A stretch of DNA of 10,563 bases, from the NCBI GenBank assembly GCA_005773145.1, contig SXHS01000318.1, positions 1 through 10,563 on the forward strand, given 5' to 3'. The notes beneath the pieces are model-generated. The model was not told where the DNA came from. It saw only the letters and a program-made list of their open reading frames with translations, and did not search any database. Within the stretch, counting starts at the first letter, position 1. Each line of letters starts with the position of its first letter. Shown here piece after piece: positions 1 through 6,469 of the stretch. A program made the position numbers and the translations under genes. This DNA comes from Planctomycetaceae bacterium (GTDB lineage Bacteria; Planctomycetota; Planctomycetia; Pirellulales; Pirellulaceae).

Positions 1-263
1 ACAAAATATCGCACGGCGTTGTGAGGAAAGTAGCTGCGAAACTCGGAATACAACTGGGCGGCGAGCGTCTTGTTGTGCGAAATGACCAGCGTGGGGCGCT
101 GCAGCTGACAGATGACGTTCGCCATGGTAAACGTCTTGCCCGATCCGGTTACGCCCATCAGCACCTGGTAGCGGTTCCCGCTTTGGTATCCGCGCACCAA
201 AGAGGCAATCGCCGCGGGTTGGTCACCGGCCGGTTGATACGGGCTGACGAGTTCCCACGTCAC
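1..263 (-). CDS. uvrB: UvrABC system protein B, N-terminal part (runs off left edge)
   Basis: UvrB is the damage-verifying helicase-like subunit of nucleotide excision repair. It is loaded by UvrA and recruits UvrC. Only the first 87 codons lie in the window. The visible protein opens with a family-typical LVSPYQPAGDQP segment at residues 5-16. It then shows the Walker A ATP-binding loop GVTGSGKT at 37-44 and the conserved block SHNKTLAAQLYSEF at 62-75. I chose a GTG start at 261-263 because it gives the expected N-terminal length and has AAGGAG a few bases upstream. The HhH gene lies upstream on the same strand with a 68-base gap, so co-transcription is possible. The identification is secure; the rest of the gene is outside the window. 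Confidence 0.96.
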   Translation of the reverse strand, partial: MTWELVSPYQPAGDQPAAIASLVRGYQSGNRYQVLMGVTGSGKTFTMANVICQLQRPTLVISHNKTLAAQLYSEFRSYFPHNAVRYF

Positions 264-331
264 GCAACACTCCTTGCTCGAAGACCTGAGTCGCTCGAAG
301 AATCAAGGCGCGCCACGCGCCCCGTAAGACT

Positions 332-724
332 CTAACGCACGCCTAGGGGTTCAAGATAGGGCTGAATACGTTCGATCAGCTTGGGGCCAATGCCGGGTAC
401 GCGTTGCAAATCCTCGGGGCGCTGGAACGGCCCGTCCGTTTGTCGCGAGGCGACGACACGACGTGCCAGGTTCTCCCCCAGGCCCGGTAGTTGTGCCAAT
501 TCGGGCCAGCTGGCCCGATTGATGTCCATCGTGAACCGGACCACACGTGGCGGAGCGGCATCGATATCCACCGAGCGGCCTTGATGGGCGCCACGCCACC
601 AACCATGACCGGCGATCATCACGAGTGCCACAGCGACCCACGCGGCCAGCGTCCGCTGGTCGGCCGGGCGCACGCCGGATCCGGTACTCGCGTGCCGGCT
701 GCATGGTTCCTGTTTGGGTTCCAT
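332..724 (-). CDS. Membrane-anchored helix-hairpin-helix (ComEA-like) protein
   Basis: This is a 130-residue protein with one predicted membrane helix near the N terminus (about residues 26-43) followed by a C-terminal DNA-binding-type domain. That domain begins with the phrase DINRA at 67-71, typical of ComEA-like domains. It contains two helix-hairpin-helix motifs, around LPGLGENLARRV (79-90) and VPGIGPKLIERI (109-120). ComEA-family proteins bind double-stranded DNA without sequence specificity, and in competent bacteria they help DNA uptake. Many planctomycetes carry such short versions whose role is untested, so competence is not implied here. The ATG at 722-724 is preferred over longer in-frame starts because those would run into nadC on the other strand and add unlikely N-terminal sequence. 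No good Shine-Dalgarno is seen. The stop is TAG. The gene lies just upstream of uvrB on the same strand and diverges from nadC. Confidence 0.85.
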   Translation of the reverse strand: MEPKQEPCSRHASTGSGVRPADQRTLAAWVAVALVMIAGHGWWRGAHQGRSVDIDAAPPRVVRFTMDINRASWPELAQLPGLGENLARRVVASRQTDGPFQRPEDLQRVPGIGPKLIERIQPYLEPLGVR

Positions 725-843
725 GGTGTAATCCACCCCGTTGGCACGCGGTCGCCGCTCCGCTATGAACAAGGGAGCACCATCGCGTTGGCCCGTTGCC
801 GACACGATCCGCGGTGGGCTTGATTTCCTGATTAAGCGATACC

Positions 844-886
844 TGTCATGTCCCGCTCCTTCTTCGGTGTCACCACGACCATGACA
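844..886. repeat. Inverted repeat spanning the nadC start region
   Basis: TGTCATG at 844-850 is mirrored by CATGACA at 880-886, a perfect 7-base inverted repeat separated by 29 bases. Both candidate nadC ATG codons (848 and 881) lie inside the two arms. It could form a stem that hides the start, be a weak operator, or be chance. No named regulator is claimed. Confidence 0.3.
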
Positions 887-1828
887 ATCCACAAGGATTA
901 TGAACCAATTACCTGGGATGGGGCAACCGCAGCTGCGTGTCGACAACTTTGGCAGTTGGCGATGGCCGAGGATCTTGGTGGGGGGCTCGATTGGACGACG
1001 ACGGCCCTGATCGCCGAAACCGATCAAGGTAGCGCGGCCGTTGTCGCGCGCCAAGCAGGCGTTGTTGCCGGCATGCGCTCGATACCGTTGTTGCTGGAAA
1101 CGATTCCAGCCGATGTCCGCTGGGACGCGCATGTGGACGATGGAGCAGTCGTCGGCGCGGGGCATATCGTCGGCGAACTATCGGGATCGGCACGAGATCT
1201 GCTTCAATTAGAACGCTCGCTGCTCAATCTGCTGGGCCGATTGTGCGGCATTGCCTCCCTAACGCGGCGATACGTGGAAGCCGTACAAGGGACCGGCGCA
1301 CGCGTTTACGATACGCGAAAAACGACTCCCGGCTGGCGCCGACTGGAAAAATTTGCGGTGGGCTGCGGAGGTGGTTGCAATCACCGACTGGGACTCTACG
1401 ACGGCGTGTTGATCAAGGACAACCACTTGGCGATCGGTCAACAGCGCGTCTCCGGTCCCGTGATCGACCCCGCACAAGCGGTCGTCCAGGCTCGAGCATT
1501 CGTCAACGCCCACCTAAGTCCCCACGAGGCGGCGCGAATCTTGATTGAAATTGAACTGGACGATCTCGCCCCGTTGAAGTCCACGCTCGCGGCTGGACCC
1601 GACATCGTGTTGTTGGACAATATGTCGTGCGAACAACTCCGCACGGCCGTAGCGGTCCGCGATCGAGTCGCCCGCCACGTGCAGCTGGAAGCATCCGGAG
1701 GCGTGTCGTTGAGCACAGTACGGCAAATCGCCGAAACGGGCGTGGATCGTATCAGCGTCGGTGCGCTGACCCATAGCGCCATCAGCTTGGACCTGGCGTT
1801 GGAATGGTCGTACTCCCGTTCAACGTGA
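881..1828 (+). CDS. nadC: Nicotinate-nucleotide pyrophosphorylase (carboxylating), quinolinate phosphoribosyltransferase
   Basis: NadC converts quinolinate and PRPP into nicotinate mononucleotide, CO2 and pyrophosphate, the entry step from the de novo branch into NAD. The 315-residue protein has the family signatures in order: AEDLG near 30-34, an ER pair at 111-112, DTRKTTPG at 144-151, a glycine-rich HR segment ending at 169, KDNH at 179-182, acidic residues E223 and E225, LLDNM at 244-248, EASGG at 270-274 and SVGALTHS at 292-299. These supply the basic pocket for quinolinate and the PRPP-binding loops of the type II phosphoribosyltransferase fold. The ATG at 881 is chosen because the 11 extra residues from the alternative ATG at 848 do not look conserved. 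Neither start has a clear Shine-Dalgarno. No other NAD-synthesis gene is nearby. It converges on uppP. Confidence 0.95.
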   Translation: MTIHKDYEPITWDGATAAACRQLWQLAMAEDLGGGLDWTTTALIAETDQGSAAVVARQAGVVAGMRSIPLLLETIPADVRWDAHVDDGAVVGAGHIVGELSGSARDLLQLERSLLNLLGRLCGIASLTRRYVEAVQGTGARVYDTRKTTPGWRRLEKFAVGCGGGCNHRLGLYDGVLIKDNHLAIGQQRVSGPVIDPAQAVVQARAFVNAHLSPHEAARILIEIELDDLAPLKSTLAAGPDIVLLDNMSCEQLRTAVAVRDRVARHVQLEASGGVSLSTVRQIAETGVDRISVGALTHSAISLDLALEWSYSRST

Positions 1829-1898
1829 ATCACCTCACCATCCTGCTTTCGCCCGCGCATGGGTGCGCGAGTGACTCTCGAAGCCTGGGACCGCGCGG
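1829..1898. other. Short convergent gap between nadC and uppP with small hairpins
   Basis: The 70 bases between the two convergent stops contain CGCGC/GCGCG around a six-base loop (about 1850-1865), then a CGAG/CTCG stem. There is no T-run on either strand, so a canonical intrinsic terminator is not supported. The stems could still act as weak bidirectional termination or RNA-end signals. Confidence 0.25.
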
Positions 1899-1926
1899 CT
1901 AAAATCCTTCGCGGCTAAAATCCTTC
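1895..1926. repeat. Perfect 16-bp tandem duplication across the uppP stop codon
   Basis: The unit GCGGCTAAAATCCTTC occurs at 1895-1910 and again at 1911-1926 with no mismatch. Because 16 is not a multiple of three, the two copies are read in different frames on the minus strand. The upstream copy encodes KDFSR and the second supplies the in-frame TAG stop. A second short direct repeat, GACGTCGTGGGC, lies nearby at 1944-1955 and 1969-1980. Confidence 0.9.
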
Positions 1927-2840
1927 ACAGTGCGGCCGTCTGCGACGTCGTGGGCCTGCGGCATCGATGACGTCGTGGGCACGGTAACGCATTGGTTGGG
2001 CAGCCGGCCAGTGCCGACTAGGACCAACAGCGCGATACCCAACACAATTCGATAGGCGATGAAAATGGCCGTCGTATGGGTGCGCAGATAGGCCATCAGG
2101 AATGCAATGGCAAGGTACCCGACCACCCCAGCGACCAGCGTGCTGACCACGAGATTGAATATCTGGTCCCCACTGCTGAAGAGCAACTCCCTCTCGTCGA
2201 TCATTTCATGCACGGCGGCCGCAAAGATTGCGGGCAAGGACAAAAGAAACGAGAACCTGGCCGCAGCCGGTCGCGTGAGTCCTTGCAGGAGTCCCCCGGT
2301 AATCGTTACCCCTGAGCGAGATGTACCCGGTATCAGAGCCATGGACTGAGCGATACCAACGACCAAGGCGTCCCACCAGGTGGTCTCTGCCAGGCCTCGC
2401 GGGGTCTGGTGTCGCCGCGTCCGGGCGATGAGCAGCGTTTCTGCCAAGGCCAATACGATTGCCAGCCCGATCAGGGCCCCGGCAATCACGTTGAGCGAGC
2501 GGAAGTCGCGGCGAATTTGCTCCTTGAACAATAGACCGAAGACGACGATGGGGATCGTCGCGACAATCATCATCCAGGCCAAGCGGGCGTCCTGGGTGCC
2601 CCAAGGATTTCGCTCGACCAGGCCACGGCAAAATGCTCGCGTAATCCGTACGAGGTCGGACCGGAAAGAAACGACAACAGCCGCCAATGTGCCGCATTGA
2701 ATCACGGCGGTGAATGCCGCCCCCGGATCTTGCCAGCCCAGCAGCGAGGGCACGATCGCCAAATGGGCCGTGCTGCTAATCGGCAAGAATTCGGTGAGTC
2801 CCTGCACGATTCCCAGGACAATGGCTTCCCAAAGGGTCAT
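1899..2840 (-). CDS. uppP: Undecaprenyl-diphosphate phosphatase
   Basis: UppP (BacA) is an integral inner-membrane enzyme. It removes a phosphate from undecaprenyl diphosphate and so recycles the lipid carrier for peptidoglycan and other wall polymers. It also confers bacitracin tolerance. The 313-residue hydrophobic protein carries both family signatures. The first is GIVQGLTEFLPISSTAH at 10-26, holding the (E/Q)xxxE pair Q13 and E17 plus H26. The second is PGTSRSG at 171-177, with catalytic-site R175. Many hydrophobic helices follow, up to about residue 280. The start at 2838-2840 (MTLWEAI) matches the usual family N terminus; an ATG five codons upstream is possible. The last 30 or so residues are a non-conserved tail lying over two short direct repeats. 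It converges on nadC with 70 bases between stops. Confidence 0.95.
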   Translation of the reverse strand: MTLWEAIVLGIVQGLTEFLPISSTAHLAIVPSLLGWQDPGAAFTAVIQCGTLAAVVVSFRSDLVRITRAFCRGLVERNPWGTQDARLAWMMIVATIPIVVFGLLFKEQIRRDFRSLNVIAGALIGLAIVLALAETLLIARTRRHQTPRGLAETTWWDALVVGIAQSMALIPGTSRSGVTITGGLLQGLTRPAAARFSFLLSLPAIFAAAVHEMIDERELLFSSGDQIFNLVVSTLVAGVVGYLAIAFLMAYLRTHTTAIFIAYRIVLGIALLVLVGTGRLPNQCVTVPTTSSMPQAHDVADGRTVKDFSREGF

Positions 2841-3121
2841 GGTTGGCGTTCGCATCCCATGGCGTTGCGGATTTGGCGTGAGCAGGTCAGAGAACCTTCT
2901 GCAACCGCCCGGCCGTACTGGGCCGAGCCCAACAATAGCCTGTTTGTGTCCCCTGTCCCAGGGCCGCCCCGGCCGTAAAACACCAATGCAATGGCTGGGT
3001 CTCCGCGGCTCTGTGTGAGTCCAGTCCGTTTCTGGACCAAAACGTTGGCCTCTGGGCGCCTGCCCACCCTGACGAAGCTGTCGTCCCTGACGAAAAAGTA
3101 GAATTTTTTGATTATCGCATA
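2841..3121. other. Non-coding upstream region of uppP
   Basis: This is the left part of the 800-base gap between uppP and the PEP-CTERM gene. A minus-strand open frame of 99 codons crosses it but overlaps the uppP start and looks like no known protein. A weak minus-strand -10-like TATTGT occurs near 2937 without a good -35 box, so no uppP promoter is called. The only clear structure is the direct repeat at 3067-3094. Confidence 0.4.
3067..3094. repeat. Direct repeat upstream of a strong promoter
   Basis: CCCTGACGAA occurs at 3067-3076 and again at 3085-3094, with a period of 18 bases. The pair ends about 27 bases upstream of the -35 box at 3122. Position and repetition make an activator site conceivable. 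The 18-base spacing is not an integral number of helical turns, and no regulator is identified. Confidence 0.4.
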
Positions 3122-3149
3122 TTGACAGGCGGGCAATCGGTGCTAGTAT
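3122..3149 (+). promoter_or_regulatory. Sigma70-type promoter, extended -10
   Basis: There is a perfect -35 box TTGACA at 3122-3127, a 16-base spacer, and a -10 box TAGTAT at 3144-3149. The -10 box is preceded by TGC, an extended -10. It is the best promoter match I noticed in the window. Transcription would start near 3156 and read towards the PEP-CTERM gene, whose start codon is about 500 bases downstream. Confidence 0.7.
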
Positions 3150-3155
3150 GGGGGG

Positions 3156-3656
3156 AGTGGGTCCGGCTTCCGCACACCATTGCGGGATTAAAGAGGCTAG
3201 TAGTTCGTAGGACTAGTGAAGGTCCGGGCCTGATGGGTAACGCCTCCTCTTTGGCGTAAACACGTCTTTTTTTCGGGATTGCTCATGTAGCCGTTGGGGG
3301 CATGTGGTCGCTGCGATGTCAGCCCACTTGATCTTGCCACGGTCGCTGCTCGTCCGATGAGCAGCCCTCCGTTCTGAGCTGAGCTTCCCCCCTTCCGCAA
3401 GCAAAACACCTTTCCAAATCGTGTATCGCTGCGCGCCCTCGTCGGTTGTTCGCTGCGGTCCCGTGTGTCACGGGCTGCGCGCCCTCCGAGGTCGGATCGT
3501 GGTCGGTGCGCGATGCGGATCAACTTGCGTGAGGACCTAAGTGCAGCCAGTTGGTGGACAGGGCAGAGAGCAATTGAGGGGGTAGAAATCGCGTTCGGCG
3601 GCACACGTTGTTTCCAGCGGCAAGGGGTCACCACTTTGCCAAGGGAGAAAGCAACG
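3156..3656 (+). other. Long (about 500 nt) leader of the PEP-CTERM gene
   Basis: Between the promoter and the start codon at 3657 there is no recognisable gene. The first 120 bases are rich in small inverted repeats: CTAGT/ACTAG (3197-3201 with 3212-3216) competes with GGAC/GTCC (3210-3213 with 3222-3225). A nine-codon frame ATG...TAA at 3233-3259 (MGNASSLA) overlaps a hairpin ACGCC/GGCGT (3240-3244 with 3253-3257), followed after nine bases by seven T at 3267-3273. This could be an attenuator or structured RNA. I tried to match it to c-di-GMP and fluoride riboswitch cores and could not. The rest, 3280-3656, shows nothing beyond the ribosome binding site. Confidence 0.35.
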
Positions 3657-4490
3657 ATGAGGCAGATGAAACAGCAGAATGTGATTCGGTGGGCGCGGAT
3701 GCTCTGCGTCTGGGTGTTGATGGCGTGTGGGGTATCCAGCCCACAGGCGCACGCGCAACTTGGCGCGGAGGTCGGCTATCGCGTGGGGATCGCTTCTGAT
3801 TTGCAGATACTTCGCGATCCGGACAGTCGACTAGCTCGAATGAGCGCGACATGGAAGACGCCATCTGAGATTTCCCTGGCCCGGAGCACGCCGATCGTTC
3901 GCATCACGAATACGTCGCAGACCGCCACCCTGACCGGGTTCAGCATCGACATCAACGACCCCATGTTTGTGTTCGATGCAATCAAGGTGGCTGAGGCCCC
4001 GGCCGGGGTTTCTCCGTCTTTTCTGAGCCCAACCGACATGATGAATAACCAGAACATGAGTCCCACGCTGCGATTGTCCTTTGGGAATCGTCCCTTGCTG
4101 CCGAACGAATCCTTTGCCTTTTGGTTGGATTTGGAACGGTCCAATGGCGCACGCGGTTTAAATGCTGATTTTCGCAACTGCCTTTGGGACCAGTTTGGCA
4201 ATAGCCGTTTGGACAACGCGACCCTTCAAGCGACTTTTAATGCGGGCGCGTTGAACCCCGCCCCACTGTTTGACTATCGCATGCTGAACGAGACGATTCC
4301 CCGGGGCGCCGATGGCACAAGCGGCCAATCGGTTGTGTTTCCTTTGATGCATAGCGCCGAATTGATGGGGGCGTTTTTCTTCAACCAAGTAGGTGTAGGG
4401 CTGGCCGTTCCGGAGCCGTCGACAGGGATCTTGTTGGGACTTGGATTACTGGCTGGCCAGCGACAGCTCCGCAAACGGAGGTCGGTTTGA
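3657..4490 (+). CDS. PEP-CTERM sorting-domain secreted protein of unknown function
   Basis: This 277-residue exported protein has both ends marked. The N terminus is a signal peptide: basic n-region, hydrophobic core around 13-25, likely cleavage after AHA at 31-33. The C terminus is a PEP-CTERM signal: VPEPST at 251-256, a short hydrophobic stretch GILLGLGLLAG at 257-267, then an Arg/Lys-rich tail. PEP-CTERM signals are processed by exosortases, which direct proteins to the envelope or exopolysaccharide matrix. The middle (about 75-245) reads as a beta-rich domain, with phrases such as VRITNTS and LLPNESFAFWLDLE, but I recognise no family. The start at 3657 is fixed by AAGGGAGAAA six bases upstream and by the signal peptide; longer in-frame starts would bury that peptide. 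The next gene, on the same strand, is also an envelope protein. Confidence 0.85.
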   Translation: MRQMKQQNVIRWARMLCVWVLMACGVSSPQAHAQLGAEVGYRVGIASDLQILRDPDSRLARMSATWKTPSEISLARSTPIVRITNTSQTATLTGFSIDINDPMFVFDAIKVAEAPAGVSPSFLSPTDMMNNQNMSPTLRLSFGNRPLLPNESFAFWLDLERSNGARGLNADFRNCLWDQFGNSRLDNATLQATFNAGALNPAPLFDYRMLNETIPRGADGTSGQSVVFPLMHSAELMGAFFFNQVGVGLAVPEPSTGILLGLGLLAGQRQLRKRRSV

Positions 4491-4839
4491 TCGCGTTGCC
4501 TGTTGAGGGCCGCCGCCAGTTGTTCAGGATGTTTTCCAGGCCCTGCTTGGTTTCCCGGGGTTCGGCCGGCTGGGCCCCCCTCGGTGCGCGGGGCAATGAG
4601 CCGGGTCGTGACGGTTTTAACGGTTTTTTCAATAAAACCAAAAGTTCCGTTTCGCCCGGTGCCGATGAGATCAACGAATCGGGTGAGATGATCGAACGAT
4701 CCGCCTTGGGGGGCTTGGATCGAGCGCGAGTCCCCGCAACGTTGTGGTCATGGTTTGCCATGAGTGACTGAGTGCTCGTTGTGGCCTGCTCGGCTCCGAA
4801 TCTGCAAGCTTCCCTGCAAACGCCATGAGGGGAGTTACT
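4491..4839 (+). other. Intergenic region between PEP-CTERM and barrel genes
   Basis: No convincing gene lies here. The open frames present start at TTG or inside the previous gene's end and show low-complexity sequence. An AT-rich patch at 4614-4640 contains an imperfect hairpin GGTTTT/AAAACC (4622-4627 with 4634-4639). The same patch can be read as a weak promoter, GTGACG (4608-4613), 17 bases, AATAAA (4631-4636). A small palindrome CATGG-TTTG-CCATG lies at 4749-4762. The barrel gene could be transcribed from the weak promoter or by read-through. Confidence 0.3.
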
Positions 4840-6168
4840 ATGAGATTGGTAGGGATGCTACGAGTGGGGGTGTTGGCCCCCTGGATCTTCTTCGCGGCTC
4901 ATCCGGCGCAATCCGAAACATTTGCGCCCATCACGGATTCTGCCACCTATTACGGCCAGAGTGGTGGGGACGCGTCCATTCATGAGGCCCTGGGGCCGCC
5001 GGTATCGCGACGGGTGTCGCAAGTCTCGGCTCCGGCCCGGTCCGTCTCGACAGAAGGCGCGGCGAGTGCTGAACAAGGGAGTATGTTCGCCCCCTCCACG
5101 GACGGGGCCGCCTGCGGCACGTGCGATGGATTCGGCTGTGGCTTTGGTTGCGGCGATGATGCTTCATGTTGGAGCGACGCGGCCTGCTGTGAAGCGAATG
5201 AGTGCGGCGCGACCGGGTGGGGCTGCGGACCGATTCGACTGGTCGCTGGTGCCGAATATCTTCGAGCACGCCCCTCATTTAGCGAACCCCTAGCGTTCAT
5301 TCGACAGGTACGCCCCGTGGGCCAAGGCTCCAATGGAATCCAAGAGAACATTGATGAGGGCGTGTTCTACGAATTTGATCGCCAGGACTCAGTACGCGCC
5401 TACTTGGGTCTGCGGCTGGACGAATGCTGCAGTGAAATTCGTTTTACCTATTGGCAGTTGGAATCCGATGCGCGCGTGGGAGACGTGGCCTCCACCGACG
5501 CGAATGGCAATGACGTTTTCTTAGATATCTACGAGGTGACGGCCGTGTTGCCGGGAGAGCGACTCGATGCACAGGCCAACGTAGGTGGCAACGTGTACGA
5601 TCTGACCTATAGTCGCTGTCTCATGCCTCAGTCAAATTGCTGCCAGGATCCCTGCGGGTGCTGCCCAAACTGGCAGCTCAACTGGTCCGCTGGTATTCGC
5701 GGAGCGAACTGGGAGTACGAGACATCGGTCGTTTCGACCTCGCTTAATCAGGGCCGGGCCGATACCCGCATGGAGTTCTCCGGTGCCGGACCCTTGGTTG
5801 GCCTGGATGGTCGCTACGGTTTCCGACGAATCCCATGGGCAGCTGCCTACGCTAAATTCGACACGGCGTTGTTGTTGGGCGAGTACAGCCACGAATTGGT
5901 GCGGACCGCACAGGTTGGCCCGAATACCAACGTTGAAAGATTTCTAGCCGACGACATTCGTCGGGTAATCCCAGTCACCACGCTGGAAGTCGGTATGGCC
6001 TGGCAGGTCACCCAGCGGTTGGACTTGATGGCTGGGTGGTTTCACCAGGTATGGTGGGACTTGGGCATGACCGAAGATACGGTCAGCGACATCCTGTTCT
6101 TTTCTCGCGACGACTCGAACATCATGGCCTGGGACGGCTTGACGCTCCAAGCTCAGTGGGTCTTCTAG
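4840..6168 (+). CDS. Cysteine-rich outer-membrane beta-barrel protein (Lpg1974-like)
   Basis: This is a 442-residue exported protein. A signal peptide occupies residues 1-25 (hydrophobic core LVGMLRVGVLAPWIFFAA, likely cleavage AQS/E). A linker follows, then a segment at 92-129 with nine cysteines and many Gly. From 131 onwards alternating polar/hydrophobic strands look like a transmembrane barrel, for example IRLVAGAEYLRARPSF and GLTLQAQWVF. The last residue is Phe, as usual for barrels inserted by the BAM machinery. The overall pattern resembles the Lpg1974-type pore-forming proteins abundant in planctomycetes, but I could not run a search. There are 17 Cys in all, with further clusters at 196-197 and 267-275. 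The start at 4840 is supported by GGGGAG six bases upstream; an ATG at 4825 lies upstream of that site. A porin or structural envelope role is inferred. Confidence 0.75.
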   Translation: MRLVGMLRVGVLAPWIFFAAHPAQSETFAPITDSATYYGQSGGDASIHEALGPPVSRRVSQVSAPARSVSTEGAASAEQGSMFAPSTDGAACGTCDGFGCGFGCGDDASCWSDAACCEANECGATGWGCGPIRLVAGAEYLRARPSFSEPLAFIRQVRPVGQGSNGIQENIDEGVFYEFDRQDSVRAYLGLRLDECCSEIRFTYWQLESDARVGDVASTDANGNDVFLDIYEVTAVLPGERLDAQANVGGNVYDLTYSRCLMPQSNCCQDPCGCCPNWQLNWSAGIRGANWEYETSVVSTSLNQGRADTRMEFSGAGPLVGLDGRYGFRRIPWAAAYAKFDTALLLGEYSHELVRTAQVGPNTNVERFLADDIRRVIPVTTLEVGMAWQVTQRLDLMAGWFHQVWWDLGMTEDTVSDILFFSRDDSNIMAWDGLTLQAQWVF

Positions 6169-6246
6169 TGGTGACCGTTGAGCTTAGCCGGGGCAGCGCC
6201 CGTCGGGGTGCGATGGGGGGGCCTATACTAGCCGCGATCAGATGGT

Positions 6247-6275
6247 ACTAGGCACCCGGCACACTAGGCACCGGG
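6247..6275. repeat. 16-bp tandem repeat and hairpin around the rpsU stop
   Basis: ACTAGGCACC occurs at 6247-6256 and at 6263-6272, a period of 16 bases. The right copy contains the rpsU stop codon. Read on the rpsU strand, CCCGGTGC and GTGCCGGG can pair (eight pairs including two G-U), placing CTAG with the stop codon in the loop. No U-run follows, so it is not a canonical terminator. It may protect or define the 3' end of rpsU mRNA. Confidence 0.5.
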
Positions 6276-6458
6276 AGTACGTAGACGGCGTGATCGGCGT
6301 TCGGCACGCAGACGCGCGCGGCGATTAATTTCGCTGGGCTTTTCGTAATACTCACGACGTCGCATCTCTTTCTTGATACCACTACGCTCCACCAGCTTGC
6401 GAAATCGGCGGACCGCTTCCTGGATACTTTCGCGGTCGCGAACAACCAGCTTAACCAA
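6264..6458 (-). CDS. rpsU: Small ribosomal subunit protein bS21
   Basis: bS21 binds the 30S platform near the 3' end of 16S rRNA, next to the anti-Shine-Dalgarno, and helps initiation. The 64-residue product has the family pattern: VKLVVRDRESIQEAVRRFR at 2-20, KLVERSGIKKEMRRREYYEKPS at 21-42, and an Arg-rich tail. The length is typical of the family. The start is a TTG at 6456-6458, inferred because AGGAGG lies exactly five bases upstream and no in-frame ATG or GTG fits between that box and the conserved VKLVVRD segment. A plausible promoter is at 6532-6561. The stop is TAG inside a hairpin loop. It converges on the barrel gene with 95 bases between stops. The product is certain; the TTG start is strongly supported by sequence but not proven. 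Confidence 0.93.
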   Translation of the reverse strand: MVKLVVRDRESIQEAVRRFRKLVERSGIKKEMRRREYYEKPSEINRRARLRAERRSRRLRTPGA

Positions 6459-6463
6459 TTTTT

Positions 6464-6469
6464 CCTCCT
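6464..6469 (-). promoter_or_regulatory. Perfect Shine-Dalgarno AGGAGG of rpsU
   Basis: AGGAGG is followed by five A and then TTG. This six-base match is the strongest ribosome binding site noticed in the window; several neighbours have none. It decides the non-ATG start of rpsU. Confidence 0.85.

Noticed and set aside
21..335. Plus-strand 104-codon open frame
   Set aside because: It lies antisense to uvrB, whose Walker A and conserved N-terminal blocks are unmistakable on the other strand.
725..1165. N-terminal extension of the HhH protein to 277 residues
   Set aside because: The extra part is antisense to nadC and has no pattern of its own; the 130-residue form starts just before a sensible membrane helix.
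3156..3290. Known riboswitch (c-di-GMP or fluoride type) in the leader
   Set aside because: Key core sequences of these classes are not present; only generic small stems are seen.
3465..3656. Longer start for the PEP-CTERM protein
   Set aside because: It would bury the signal peptide, and a clear AAGGGAG site precedes the ATG at 3657.
4614..4640. Intrinsic terminator after the PEP-CTERM gene
   Set aside because: The GGTTTT/AAAACC stem is AT-rich and weak, with no T-run after it on the plus strand.
4487..4771. 94-codon open frame after the PEP-CTERM gene
   Set aside because: It starts at a TTG overlapping the previous stop, has low-complexity content and no ribosome binding site.
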